Origin: Pseudoduganella danionis | Lineage (GTDB): Bacteria; Pseudomonadota; Gammaproteobacteria; Burkholderiales; Burkholderiaceae_D | DNA: 64,000 nt | Assembly (NCBI RefSeq): GCF_009720775.1 | Contig: NZ_WNKW01000011.1 | Span: 1-64,000 of the forward strand | Direction of reading: 5' to 3' | Shown: positions 27,215 to 36,667 of the stretch, in pieces | How positions within the stretch are numbered: position 1 is the stretch's first letter | How the letters are laid out: the number at the start of each line of letters is the position of its first letter | Translations under genes and position numbers: made by a program | The notes under the pieces: generated by a model | What the model was told of the DNA's origin: nothing | Database searches by the model: none | The model's input: only the letters and a program-made list of their open reading frames with translations

Positions 27215-27242
27215 GATGTGTCCTTGTGCTCGGTGCTGTCAG

Positions 27243-28028
27243 TCAGTTCTTCATCAGGCGATAGGCGATCTGGCTTTGTGCTTTGCGCGGCATGAGGCGG
27301 TTCCCGAAGATCGTGAGCTGGTTGGCGATCCCCGGCACCACACTAGGTTTGCCTGCGAACATAGCCTTCAAGCCAATTGCAGCGACCGGACGCGATTGCA
27401 TCATCACCAGCTGCTGATAGGGCGTAGCGCGTTGTCCGGACACGGCGAGGAAACTGGTCGCGGTAATGCCCGGCGATAGTACGCTCACTTTGACGCCATG
27501 CGGCGCCAGTTCAGCATTCAAGGCTTCGCCGAACAGCAGCACATAGGCTTTGCTGGCCGAGTAGGCCGCGTAGGTCGGCGTGGCCTGATAGCCGACTATG
27601 CTGGCAACCAGCAGAATATGGCCAGCGCCACGCCGCACCATATCCTGCGCAAAGACGTGGGTCAGCTCCGTCAGACTCATGATATTCAGTTGCAGCATGT
27701 TCAAGGTGGCGGCGACGGGCTGGTCGACAAATTCCCCATACAAGCCATAGCCGGCGTTATTGATCAATACATCGATAGCGATCTGGCGCGCGTCGAGCTG
27801 GGCCTTCAATTGCAGGCCCGCCGCCGGCAGTGCCAGATCAATGCCGATCACGACCACCTCGACCTGATGCTGCTGGCGAAGTTGGCTAGCCAATGCTTCC
27901 ATAGGCTCGGTGCGGCGCGCCGCCAGAACCAGATTGGCACCGCGCTCGGCGAGTAGAGTGGCGAAATCAATACCGAAACCGCTGGAGGCGCCGGTCACCA
28001 GTGCCCACTTGTTGTTGAGATCTTGCAT
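27243..28028 (-). CDS. short-chain dehydrogenase/reductase
   Basis: A 261-residue SDR enzyme with the cofactor motif TGASSGFGIDFA near residue 14, NNAGYG near 92, catalytic Ser in LLVASIVGYQ near 140 and YAAYSASKAY (YxxxK) near 155; the C-terminus includes a PGIT-like LSPGITATSF segment. Likely reduces or oxidises a small carbonyl or hydroxyl compound with NAD(P). First gene of the TetR-controlled group. Confidence 0.88.
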   Translation of the reverse strand: MQDLNNKWALVTGASSGFGIDFATLLAERGANLVLAARRTEPMEALASQLRQQHQVEVVVIGIDLALPAAGLQLKAQLDARQIAIDVLINNAGYGLYGEFVDQPVAATLNMLQLNIMSLTELTHVFAQDMVRRGAGHILLVASIVGYQATPTYAAYSASKAYVLLFGEALNAELAPHGVKVSVLSPGITATSFLAVSGQRATPYQQLVMMQSRPVAAIGLKAMFAGKPSVVPGIANQLTIFGNRLMPRKAQSQIAYRLMKN

Positions 28029-28073
28029 GTGTATTCCTGCGTAATGACTGTTGGTCGAATTGTCGTGAGAATT

Positions 28074-28124
28074 AAATGACCATCGGTCATTTGTGTGGCG
28101 ACTTTAAATGACCAGCGGTCAGTT
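28074..28124. promoter_or_regulatory. two TetR-type operators
   Basis: Two near-identical palindromes, AAATGACCATCGGTCATTT (28074-28092) and AAATGACCAGCGGTCAGTT (28106-28124), lie 32 bases apart centre to centre upstream of the SDR start. They have the symmetry and length of TetR operators and lie upstream of a tetR-containing group. Confidence 0.75.
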
Positions 28125-28252
28125 GTCAAGCACAGGCAAGCCTAGCCGTCTCACCGCAGGGGCGGTAGGCAGGCCAATCCTACTTCACTCCGTCATTCCG
28201 CCAGAGAGCGCCTGTGCCGGTCAAGGGCTTAGGCGCGCTCGGTAACGCCGTC

Positions 28253-31200
28253 TCAGGGTTCGACAAACACTGCCGTGGTGCGGGCCGGCACGCTGAACAC
28301 GCCAGCGGCAAAGCTGGCCTGCTTGACCACCGCATCGTTACCACCGGCCTGCAGCGCATGCAGCTTGACGCTGCGTCCCGCATAGCTGGCGGCGCTGAAG
28401 GTCTGCGCCACCTTGTTGGCATTGAACAGCACCACGATGCTCTGGTATTTGCGGTCGCCACAACCGGCGGCACCGGAAATGCGCATCACGATCAGGCCCG
28501 GCTGCTGCGCGCCCTGATCCGGGAAGCTGACACAACTGGCAATCGCGGCCGCCGTCTTCAGGCGGAACATGCTGGTGTCCTGACGCAGCCGCAGCAGATC
28601 CTGGAACGCCAGCGTGGCCTGACTGATGTCGGACGCGCCCACCCGCAGCAGCGGATTGTTCAGCAGCGGCGTCATGGTCGCCAGATTGGCGGCATTGTTG
28701 CCGGTGTTTTGCGGTGGCGCGCCGACCGCCCAGTTATTGCTGCTACCGCTCCAGTCGATACGGTTGAAATAGTCCCCCGAGTTGTAGCTATTGCTATCCA
28801 TCGATTTCGAGCGCAGCAGATCGTCACCGGCCTGGAAGAACGGCACGCCCTGTGCTAGCGCCACCAGCGATAGCCCGACCGTCTGGGCGCGCGCCCGCGC
28901 TGCCGCCGGGGTGGTGGCCGGATGCTTGTACTGGCCGAAATCGAACACGGTTTCGTTATCGTGCACCGAGATATAGGCCAGATTTTCCTGCGGTGTCGCG
29001 GTATAGCCGGTGGGGCCGCCGAAGTAGTCGAGCTGCGCACCGCTGACGCCGGACTTCAGCGGGAAGCTGGCCAGATTGCCCGCCAGACCGACGCTGATGC
29101 GGCTCTGCAGCAGGTAGAGACACTGCTGCTGCGTCAGCGTGCCACTGCCGCACCATTGCAGGGTGGCGTGGCTGGTATCGCAGCCGCTGCCATCGTTGTT
29201 GTCATAGCATAGGCCGTTGATAAAGCCCTGATGCTGCGACATCGCCGCGCCGCTATCGAAGGGACTGCCACCGCGCACGGCGTCGCGCATGCGGTCGTTG
29301 AAGGTACCGATGCCGGTGCCAGCCATATTGGACTGCTGGGCGTTGACGAAGCTCAGACCGTTCTGCGTCCAGCCTTCACCGTACAGGTAGACCCCGGGTC
29401 CGCCAGCGCTGCGGCGACCGTCGGCCAGTGCCACCGCGTTCAGTGCGCTCTGGATGTCCAGCAATACCTGCTTGGGCATCAGGCTCATGATGTCGAAGCG
29501 GAAGCCATCGACCTTGTACTGGTCTGCCCAGCGCGTCAGCGTATCGACCAGCAGCTTGGCCGTCATGGCCTGTTCGGCGGCCAGATCGGGACCGGCACCG
29601 GACTGGCCGGTGGCGTTGCCGCTGGCATCGAGGCGATAGTAATAGCCGGGCACGATGCGGTCGAGAATGGACAGTCCGGCCTGACCGCTGGCGGGTGTGT
29701 GGTTATAGACTACGTCCATCACCACGCGCAGGCCGATGCTGTGCAGGCCCATCACCATATTGCGGAACTCGCGCACGCGCACGCTGCCGTCGGCAGCATT
29801 GCTGGCGTATGCCCCTTCCGGCACACCATACAGCAGCGGGTCGTAGCCCCAGTTGTAGCAGTCGCTGTTCTGCGTCGCGACCACGGCGCTGGCGGCACTC
29901 TGCTCAGCGCCCGTCGCGGCAGGAATCTGCGGCGCACTGCAACGCACTTCATCGATGCTGGCAAATTCCACCGCCGGCAGCAGATGTACGTGGGTCATAC
30001 CCGCCTGCGCCAGCGCCGCCAGATGGCGCATGCCTTGGCTGACGCCGGCATACGCGGGGCCGAAGGCATCGTACCGGCCCGCAGCTGCCGCGCCGACGCT
30101 GCTATCGCTCGCTGAAAACTCGCGCACATGCAGCTCGTAGATGGCGCTGTCGGTACCATCGAGCAGTGCGGGCAGATTGCGTGCTACATGGGTGTCCCAG
30201 CCTGCCGGTTTGGCAGGCGCGTCGGCCAGATTCAGGACCATGGCATGCAGCCCGGCCGGTGCGCCCGGGTCCAGCGCATTCACCGCTACCGCATACGGAT
30301 CGACCACCGTGTTGCTGACCACCTGATTGCCGGCCGCGCGGCTGTAGACCTGCACCGTGTAGCTGTAATACTTCTGATTGGTCCAGCTGGCGTTAGGTGC
30401 CGTGTAGACCCAGGCGCCGGTGGTCGCATCCGGCGTCATCGCCAGTGTGGCCGACGGCGTGCTGCTGGTGGCGCTATCGAACAGGTTCAGCGTGACTGAT
30501 TGTGCGGTCGGCGCCCACAGACTGAAGCTCGGCACACCGCCAGCAAACGACAGGCCCAGCTTTGCGCTTGGTGCAGAGCCGGCGTACACGGCATCGAGCA
30601 CCGGCGCCAGTTGCAGCTGGGTGCCATCGACAACTTTTCCGGCATTGCTCTGCGTGACGACTAGCTGGCTACGCAGGGCGCTCGTCAGTTGCGCCGCAGT
30701 GAGCGGCGTGGCTAGCCGCAGTACCGTGGCACCGCTGTACTGCGGATACTTTGCGCGCACGGCTGCCGGCAGGCCGGCATAACCGGCGCTATCGACATTC
30801 AAAGCGTAGCTGTGATCGGCACCATTGACGGCGCCCGCAGTTGCCGCCATGCCAGCCTTGGCAGCGCTCAGCAACTGGTAGCTATTGGTGCTTGCTGCGC
30901 CCGGCCACAGCAGGGTATCGGCAGACAGCCAGATGGCCCGCGCAGCGCCGAGGCTGAAGCGGGCTGGCTCGCTGGTGTACACCGTGCAGTCGCCGGATAC
31001 CACCCAGACTTCCTGCCCGCTGCTCGCCAGCGATGCGCCCAGTGGCGTCGACAGGTCGTTCGGGCAGTCCTTGGCGGCATCGGTGCCAGCGCTGTTGGGG
31101 AGCGAGATCAGGAATTTCATCGCGCTCTGCGAGGTGTCCATCGGAATGTCGACGTGCTTGCCCCAGCCATTGGCATCGGCAAGGTCGAACAGGAAGCGGT

Positions 31201-31480
31201 TGCCGGGCCAGCCGCTGGACGGCGTCTTCGGTCCCTGCCAGGCGTACACGCCCCAGTTGGCGTAGCTGGCATCGGGGCGGAAATAGTGGACGCGCAGGGT
31301 CGCTGCTGCCGGAGCCGGATCGGTCACCACGACCGGCGGCGGCGCTGGCGGTGGCGGTGGCGGGGTGCTGGTCCCGCCAGCTGCGCCGCTGCCGCCACCG
31401 CAGGCACTCAGGGTGAGCGCCAGAGCGCACCATGCAGCGCGCACCAGCGCGCCCCTCAATCGATCGGAATTGCAGGTCAT
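28253..31480 (-). CDS. pulA: pullulanase-type alpha-1,6-glucosidase lipoprotein
   Basis: A 1075-residue surface lipoprotein: lipobox LSAC (Cys27), glycine/proline linker, a PUD/CBM41 starch-binding domain (residues 60-170), further beta-rich domains, then the GH13 barrel. Catalytic regions are visible: VMDVVYNHT (region I), GFRFDIM (nucleophile Asp), YLYGEGW (acid/base Glu) and SVHDNETVFD (region IV). It cleaves alpha-1,6 links in pullulan or branched starch. RBS AGGAG is 8 bases before the ATG at 31480. Stand-alone gene with its own upstream region. Confidence 0.92.
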   Translation of the reverse strand: MTCNSDRLRGALVRAAWCALALTLSACGGGSGAAGGTSTPPPPPPAPPPVVVTDPAPAAATLRVHYFRPDASYANWGVYAWQGPKTPSSGWPGNRFLFDLADANGWGKHVDIPMDTSQSAMKFLISLPNSAGTDAAKDCPNDLSTPLGASLASSGQEVWVVSGDCTVYTSEPARFSLGAARAIWLSADTLLWPGAASTNSYQLLSAAKAGMAATAGAVNGADHSYALNVDSAGYAGLPAAVRAKYPQYSGATVLRLATPLTAAQLTSALRSQLVVTQSNAGKVVDGTQLQLAPVLDAVYAGSAPSAKLGLSFAGGVPSFSLWAPTAQSVTLNLFDSATSSTPSATLAMTPDATTGAWVYTAPNASWTNQKYYSYTVQVYSRAAGNQVVSNTVVDPYAVAVNALDPGAPAGLHAMVLNLADAPAKPAGWDTHVARNLPALLDGTDSAIYELHVREFSASDSSVGAAAAGRYDAFGPAYAGVSQGMRHLAALAQAGMTHVHLLPAVEFASIDEVRCSAPQIPAATGAEQSAASAVVATQNSDCYNWGYDPLLYGVPEGAYASNAADGSVRVREFRNMVMGLHSIGLRVVMDVVYNHTPASGQAGLSILDRIVPGYYYRLDASGNATGQSGAGPDLAAEQAMTAKLLVDTLTRWADQYKVDGFRFDIMSLMPKQVLLDIQSALNAVALADGRRSAGGPGVYLYGEGWTQNGLSFVNAQQSNMAGTGIGTFNDRMRDAVRGGSPFDSGAAMSQHQGFINGLCYDNNDGSGCDTSHATLQWCGSGTLTQQQCLYLLQSRISVGLAGNLASFPLKSGVSGAQLDYFGGPTGYTATPQENLAYISVHDNETVFDFGQYKHPATTPAAARARAQTVGLSLVALAQGVPFFQAGDDLLRSKSMDSNSYNSGDYFNRIDWSGSSNNWAVGAPPQNTGNNAANLATMTPLLNNPLLRVGASDISQATLAFQDLLRLRQDTSMFRLKTAAAIASCVSFPDQGAQQPGLIVMRISGAAGCGDRKYQSIVVLFNANKVAQTFSAASYAGRSVKLHALQAGGNDAVVKQASFAAGVFSVPARTTAVFVEP

Positions 31481-31715
31481 GCCACGTCTCCTGTGCTGTT
31501 GGTCTACACATCGGGACGAGGACTGTCTGCGCCGGGGCAGCGTGATCCGACCGTGTGCTTTAGTGACTCGATTTCTGTATTAAAACTACCGTAGAGTTGA
31601 ATTTAATTGTGAAAATCACATTGATCTCCTTTTTCATACTGCTTTAGTCTGAAATTGAAGTCAACTCAATTTTGTAGTTTTGGTACATTTGAGACGCTAT
31701 CGCACACGGGGGCGT

Positions 31716-32393
31716 TCAGGCTAGCAGTTTCAGCAGCGCAGCCGCCGCTGCTTCGGAGGAAGCCGGATTCTGCCCCGTGACCAGCAGGCCATCGGTGACG
31801 ACATACGATTGCCAGTCGGCGCTTTTCGAGTAGTTGGCGCCATGCTGCGTGAGCATGTCTTCGACCAGGAAGGGCACGATGTCGGTCAGACCGACGGCGG
31901 CTTCTTCGCTGTTGGTGAAGCCGGTCACCTGTTTGCCGCGCACCAGCGGCGTACCGTCGGCAGCCTTCACATGGCGCAGCACGCCCGGTGCGTGGCAGAC
32001 GGCGCCGACCGGTTTGCCGGCCGCCAGCATGTCTTCGATCAGCTGGATGGAATGGCGGTCTTCCGCCAGATCCCACAGCGGGCCATGGCCGCCCGGATAG
32101 AACACGGCGTCGAACTCGGTCACCTGCATCTCAGCCAGCTTGGCGGTATTGGCCAGCAGCGCCTGTGCTTGCGGGTCGGCTTTGAAGCGACGGGTGGCCT
32201 CTGTTTGCGAATCCGGCTCGTCGCTTTTCGGGTCCAGCGGTGGCTGGCCGCCCAGCGGCGAGGCCAGCGTAATGCGTGCACCGGCTGCCGTCAGGGTGTA
32301 ATACGGCGCGGCAAATTCTTCCAGCCAGAAGCCGGTTTTCTTACCGGTGTTGCCCAGTTGGTCGTGCGAGGTGAGTACCATCAGAATGTTCAT
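31716..32393 (-). CDS. DJ-1/PfpI-family protein (Hsp31-like)
   Basis: A 225-residue class I glutamine amidotransferase-like protein. The nucleophile elbow GAVCHAPGVL near residue 130 carries the Cys-His pair of the DJ-1/Hsp31 subgroup, and YPGGHGPLWDL near 97 provides the acidic partner. Members act as glyoxalase III, chaperones or deglycases. AAGGA spaced 6 bases supports the ATG at 32393 (MNILMVLTSHDQL). It is downstream of the truncated alcohol dehydrogenase, with 40 bases between them, and methylglyoxal defence would fit both, but this is inference. Confidence 0.85.
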   Translation of the reverse strand: MNILMVLTSHDQLGNTGKKTGFWLEEFAAPYYTLTAAGARITLASPLGGQPPLDPKSDEPDSQTEATRRFKADPQAQALLANTAKLAEMQVTEFDAVFYPGGHGPLWDLAEDRHSIQLIEDMLAAGKPVGAVCHAPGVLRHVKAADGTPLVRGKQVTGFTNSEEAAVGLTDIVPFLVEDMLTQHGANYSKSADWQSYVVTDGLLVTGQNPASSEAAAAALLKLLA

Positions 32394-32432
32394 GTTTTTT
32401 CCTTGTGAAATAGCTTCAGTCAATCATTACCC

Positions 32433-33522
32433 TTACAGTGCCGCTTCGAGAATGCGGCGGCTGCGTGCCAGGTCGATATCGCGGTGTTCGCCCAGTGCTG
32501 TCATGCGGTGCGATTCCAGCTGGCGCAATACCGCTTCGACGGCATCCTGTCCCAGTTCGTAGGCCGACAGGCGGGTGGGAATGCCCAGTCCCTCGAAGAA
32601 GGCGCGGGTGCTGGCAATGGCTGCCGTGATGCGTTCTGCTTCGCTACCCGTACTGATGTTCCACACCCGCGCACCGTATTGCAGCAGCTTGGCGTGTTTG
32701 CTGTCGCGCTGTACCTCGAGCAAAGCCGGCAGCACGATGGCGAGGGTGCGGGCGTGGTCGATGTCGTACAGCGCCGTCAGTTCGTGACCGATCATGTGGG
32801 TGGCCCAGTCCTGTGGCACACCGGCGCCGATCAGACCGTTCAGTGCCAGCGTGGCGGTCCACATCAGGTTGGCGCGGGTGGTGTAATCGTCTGGTGCGGC
32901 CACGGCCTGTGGCGCGATCTCGATCAGGGTCTGCAGCAAGCCTTCGGCGAAACGGTCTTGCACCAGCGCCTGTACCGGATAGGTCAGATACTGTTCGATG
33001 GTGTGCACGTAGGCATCAACCAGACCATTTGCCACCTGTTTGGTCGGCAGGGTGAAGGTTTTGGACGGATCCAGTATGGAAAATTGCGGGAACAGCAGCG
33101 GGTTGCGGAACGGCAGCTTGGCCTGCGTCGCTTTGCGGGTGACCACCGCGCCGTTATTCATTTCCGAACCGGTGGCGGGCAAGGTCAGTACCGTGCCGAT
33201 CGGCAGGGCACGGCGGATATTGGCGCCACCCTGTTCGGCGATTTCCCATGGTTCGCCATCGTAGAGCGCCGCTGCGGCGACAAATTTGCTACCGTCGATG
33301 ACCGAGCCGCCGCCGACGGCCAGCAGGAAGTCGAGCCGTTCGGCACGCACCAGCTGGACGGCGCGCATCAGGGTTTCGTAACTCGGGTTGGGTTCGATGC
33401 CGCCAAATTCGTGCACGCTGCGACTGCCCAGTGCGGCGCGCACTTCGGCCAGCGTGCCGGTTTTTTCAGCACTGGCCCCACCGTACAGGATCAGTACCCG
33501 GGCGGTTTCAGGCACTAGCGTC
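32433..33522 (-). pseudogene. iron-containing alcohol dehydrogenase (YqhD-like), N-terminus lost
   Basis: The remaining about 360 codons cover the NAD(P) site (AVGGGSVIDGSKFVA near residue 70), and the iron ligands (DAYVHTIEQY near 170 and MIGHELTALYDIDH near 240). About 25 residues at the N-terminus are missing because the frame is cut at about 33522, where the second Tn7-like copy starts; a GTG at 33515 could still start a shorter protein. YqhD-like enzymes reduce aldehydes with NADPH. Whether the shortened protein folds is unknown. Confidence 0.82.
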
Positions 33523-33735
33523 GCGTAGTGGAAAGCGAAAGTGTCACTTTTGCGACGGTAAATGTGTCAATCCATCTTTTCAGAGTCGGGAAAGTTGAAA
33601 TTCTTTAATATTTTCAACGGCTTACCGAATTTGGAAAGCAATTGTGTCAACTGGAATGCAAGGAAAGGAAATGTGTCACTTCCTTGGCGCCGAAAATCGG
33701 CACCGATTCGCATCGTCAGCGTCATATCGATACGA

Positions 33736-34353
33736 TCAGAAATACGCAAAATAGCTCCATCGCAGCCGCGTGATGGCGATGCGCGCCTTCTTGTTGAATG
33801 GACGCATGTTCCTCGACGAAACGGGCGGCGATGCGCCATATAGGTGGCCACAGTTTCCGCATCGGTAGGGCGCGTCGAGCAGGGCTACGTTGAGTCGGTA
33901 GGGCGCCTTGGCGCCGCAAGTGCGACAGGCGATTTCCAGCGGGTCGCCATGCACCGGGCAGCATTTGTTGGTGCCGACCTGATGCACCACACTGTGATAG
34001 CCACGGCACAGGCATTTCCGGCAATACCGGAAATGGTTGCCGGCGGTGGCCTGCAACGCATCGGGGAGCACAGAGTCCCACACCAGTTTGAGCGGTAGCC
34101 CCAGGGTGAGATGTAAGCGGCACAGGTCGACCTCCGAGCGGCATGCCGCCACGCCCTCATATGGGTCAATGTCAGACTTGGCCAACTGCGTGGTGATCGC
34201 CTGACCGGATAGCCGGTTCATCCTGGCCAGCTTCCACAAGATGGACACGATCGATTCAAACGGATCGAGCCATTTCGGGTCGAACACGTAGCCGAACGAC
34301 GGCGTCAGCGTGCGCTCGTCGAACAACATGATGGGCAAGCTCTTGGTCTCCAT
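33736..34353 (-). CDS. tniQ: short TniQ-family targeting protein, copy 2
   Basis: A 205-residue copy of the protein at 21088-21705, starting METKSLPIMLFDERTLTPSF, with the same zinc ligands (CRKCLC, CCPVH, CRTC, CGNCG). The ATG at 34351-34353 overlaps the end of tniB (stop 34358-34360 is just upstream), a translationally coupled tniB-tniQ pair. It would couple target DNA to the TniB ATPase. Confidence 0.8.
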   Translation of the reverse strand: METKSLPIMLFDERTLTPSFGYVFDPKWLDPFESIVSILWKLARMNRLSGQAITTQLAKSDIDPYEGVAACRSEVDLCRLHLTLGLPLKLVWDSVLPDALQATAGNHFRYCRKCLCRGYHSVVHQVGTNKCCPVHGDPLEIACRTCGAKAPYRLNVALLDAPYRCGNCGHLYGASPPVSSRNMRPFNKKARIAITRLRWSYFAYF

Positions 34354-34357
34354 CACA

Positions 34358-35347
34358 TCACGCGGCGCTGGACAGTTCCGACAGGCCGCGGGTAGTCGCC
34401 ACCCGGGCCTGGACATAGCCGGAACTGCGCACCGCCTGGATCCACAACTGGGGCGACGGCCGGTAATGCGCAGCGTCCTGCAGCTCGCTTTCCTTGAGTA
34501 CGATCTCGACGGCACGTGTAAACGATTCCATCGGAATCTCCAGTGCGCCGGCCAGCCCCGCCTTGTTGTGTATCGCGGCGAAGGCCTCCCAAAGCACTTG
34601 GGCATCGTCGACCAGGCGATATCCGGCGTCCACCGCCTGCTGCAGATAGAAGCGCGTAAAAGACCAGTCGGTGCGGCGCGGGAAATTGGTCTGGCCATAA
34701 CCAATCAGGCAGGTGGCGACATCGGCGGCATTGCGAATGCCATGGAATGCGAGTTCGTCGACCATCAGGCGCGCCACAATCTGGGTCTTGCCGGCGCACT
34801 GCATGGCGATCTTGATGGCCAGCAGATCCTGCTGGCCGACGAGGATCGTGAACAGCTTGATCTGCAACCGGTCCAGATGGTCATGCACGTCGCGCAGCCA
34901 TTCGTACTCGTTGTCGTCGTAACGCTGCGCCTCGTCACAAAACAGGATGACCGTCCCGCCGCCATTCTTGGCGCAGGCCTCCCTGATCTTGTTGATGAGC
35001 CGAATGCGCTTGGTCGGATTCGATCCGTGGTCCGGATCGGGGTAGCCCACGGCTTCCAGCAGATTCGAGAAGAAAGGGCCTTCGGCATGGCGCGGCTTGT
35101 GTTCGGCTTGGGCGTGGTAGGTGGTGATCTTGGGATGGGTCTCGGCCAGCGGCAGCCGCACATATTCGATCGCGCGGGTCTTGCCGATGCGCGAGGCACC
35201 GTGGATGAGCGCCCCCGTGGTCCGGTAACGTAGGCAGCGTATGACGAGCTCGTGCAGTTCCTGTATGGCAGGTGTAGCGATGCGATAGTTGCCGGTAGCG
35301 ATGGGATGTAGATCAGGAGCGATGGGCCGGGGCAGTTTCAAAGACAT
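34358..35347 (-). CDS. tniB: TniB/TnsC-type AAA ATPase
   Basis: A 329-residue AAA+ ATPase: Walker A GASRIGKT at residues 50-57, Walker B VILFCDEA near 138, sensor and arginine regions following (VARLMVDELAFHGI). In Tn7-like elements TnsC/TniB polymerises on target DNA and bridges TniQ/TnsD to TnsB. The ATG at 35347 follows AAGGAG by 7 bases and is preferred to the preceding TTG. It is the only complete copy; the copy-1 version is reduced to its tail. Confidence 0.88.
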   Translation of the reverse strand: MSLKLPRPIAPDLHPIATGNYRIATPAIQELHELVIRCLRYRTTGALIHGASRIGKTRAIEYVRLPLAETHPKITTYHAQAEHKPRHAEGPFFSNLLEAVGYPDPDHGSNPTKRIRLINKIREACAKNGGGTVILFCDEAQRYDDNEYEWLRDVHDHLDRLQIKLFTILVGQQDLLAIKIAMQCAGKTQIVARLMVDELAFHGIRNAADVATCLIGYGQTNFPRRTDWSFTRFYLQQAVDAGYRLVDDAQVLWEAFAAIHNKAGLAGALEIPMESFTRAVEIVLKESELQDAAHYRPSPQLWIQAVRSSGYVQARVATTRGLSELSSAA

Positions 35348-35696
35348 CAAAGTTCTCCTTGACGTAAGAATCGTTTAGATGACTGTCGTAAAGCCGAAAG
35401 GGATCGTGAGTTTTTGTGGTTCGATTTTCTGAAGTGTCTGTACCGGGAGTGCCGAATCTGTTAGCGCGCGGAACAGCAGATTGGAATCGTGCGGTTTTTC
35501 TAATGATTTCAACAGCTTATCGCCGCTGCTGAATCTTCAAAGCTGCAAGTTGACAGATTTACTTTCTGATACTGCACGTTGACACAATTGCTTTCTTGGA
35601 CGTGCCGATAAATGTGTCACTTTCCAGCCACAGTCAAGAGGGAAGCAAGCGTTGAAATCGGTGACACAATTGCTTTCCTCTTCCGCCAAAAACATG

Positions 35697-35728
35697 AAAA
35701 AGCCCTTGATTTTCAAGGGCTTTTTTTT
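35697..35728 (+). terminator. rho-independent terminator
   Basis: AAAGCCCTTG pairs with CAAGGGCTTT around a short loop and is followed by an eight-T run. It lies just outside the second Tn7-like element. As both strands end in T runs it may act both ways. Confidence 0.8.
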
Positions 35729-36289
35729 ATGCCTAAATTATCTACCCACATTCCTACCCACATCTCTCTCTTCAGTCTGCAGACCGTCTCATGTTGCAAA
35801 TGTTTGATCATGTGAGAATTCAGCCAGCTAGGATTGCGTGATAGCTTTGCAAGCCTTTGTGAGTGGACTGAGACGCCAGAGGGAATCGCGGCACAGATTC
35901 AAGGACACGCTCCACAGGGGGGGGCAGAACTATATCCGTCGTCCACTGGATCTGCTACGCATGTGGCACATTAAGTTCGAGGATTGGATACTTGAGCAAG
36001 CTTGCGTGGATTATTCGCTTGCTCCCTCGGGATTAGGTGCGCATGCTACGCCGTCGCTACGGAGGTGTGCGTTGACAGGCGGCTTCCACCCCGTTGCAGA
36101 CCTTCATTTTACTGGCCCAAGCCTGTAAGTAATGTGAATCCCATCGTATTCTTTAATCACTTTGCCGGGTGTAACCGGCTGACTACCTTACAGCCATTCA
36201 GAAGATTCTTGGCCGGTAAGCACTGGGCGAACTTGATTGTAATGTTAATGCGCTAGGAACGGCTGCGTGGCAGCACTAATGATATTTTT
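35729..36289. other. non-coding stretch with no recognised gene
   Basis: About 560 bases without a convincing gene. Open frames here are short and not supported by a ribosome site or a known domain. It precedes gene debris and follows a Tn7-like end, so it is probably junction DNA. Confidence 0.5.
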
Positions 36290-36382
36290 TCACTCACAAG
36301 TCCAGAGCTCGAGAGCACTGTGCGCTACCTCGGCATCGAAGTCGATGATACGCTGGAAATGGCCAAACAAACGGATGCGTAA
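36290..36382 (+). pseudogene. tyrosine integrase C-terminal remnant
   Basis: The frame ending at the TAA at 36380-36382 reads LESTVRYLGIEVDDTLEMAK and is the last part of a phage-type integrase, including the catalytic-tyrosine YLGIEV region. The rest of the gene is absent. It indicates a former mobile element or gene-cassette-like insertion here. Confidence 0.7.
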
Positions 36383-36429
36383 CGTGGGATTGCGACGGCG
36401 CGCAGCGAAGTGTTTATCGAATGTGGTAG

Positions 36430-36665
36430 CCGGATGCGCACTGCCCCCCAGCCGAGCCTGCAGACTAGCGACATCGAGGTGCCGGACGCAGCCATGCTCC
36501 GCTACAGCGCGTTGGGATGGCCACCCAGGTAGCGTATTTCAGTGCCACTGCACCGGTGCAGTGGGGGCTGGGCTGGGAAGCATATGGCGGGGCGCTGGCG
36601 CCAGAGCGTCTGTTGGTCGGCAATTCCCCTCAGATGATCTGGGCGGACCAGCCCAGCCGTGCCCG
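36430..36665 (+). pseudogene. decayed class C beta-lactamase-like fragment
   Basis: Two short frames, shifted at about 36515, read PSLQTSDIEVPDAAMLR and then VQWGLGWEAYGGALAPERLL with NSPQM after it. This resembles the part of class C beta-lactamases with the QGLGWE motif. Catalytic SxxK and YxN motifs lie outside the fragment and are not present. It is a remnant only; the assignment rests on a short stretch. Confidence 0.5.
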
Positions 36666-36667
36666 TC

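Larger units (their letters stand above)
33523..35684 (-). mobile_element. Tn7-like element, internal-deletion derivative 2
   Basis: Same ends and orientation as derivative 1, with TnsB-type motifs at about 33539, 33564, 33640 and 33669 and at about 35560-35670. Inside are the first about 14 codons of tnsA (its ATG changed to ATT), a junction near 35463, a complete tniB and tniQ. tnsB is fully absent. Left end adjoins a cut alcohol dehydrogenase gene; the right end adjoins a hairpin terminator and non-coding DNA. Confidence 0.85.

Noticed and set aside
31608..31620. TGTGAAAATCACA as a CRP site upstream of pulA
   Set aside because: The half sites match but the spacer is 3 bases rather than 6, so CRP cannot bind in the usual way; may still be an operator of another regulator.
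35612..35815. Short plus-strand frame across the right end of Tn7-like copy 2
   Set aside because: The frame runs through TnsB-binding repeats and a terminator and repeats in other ends; not a gene.
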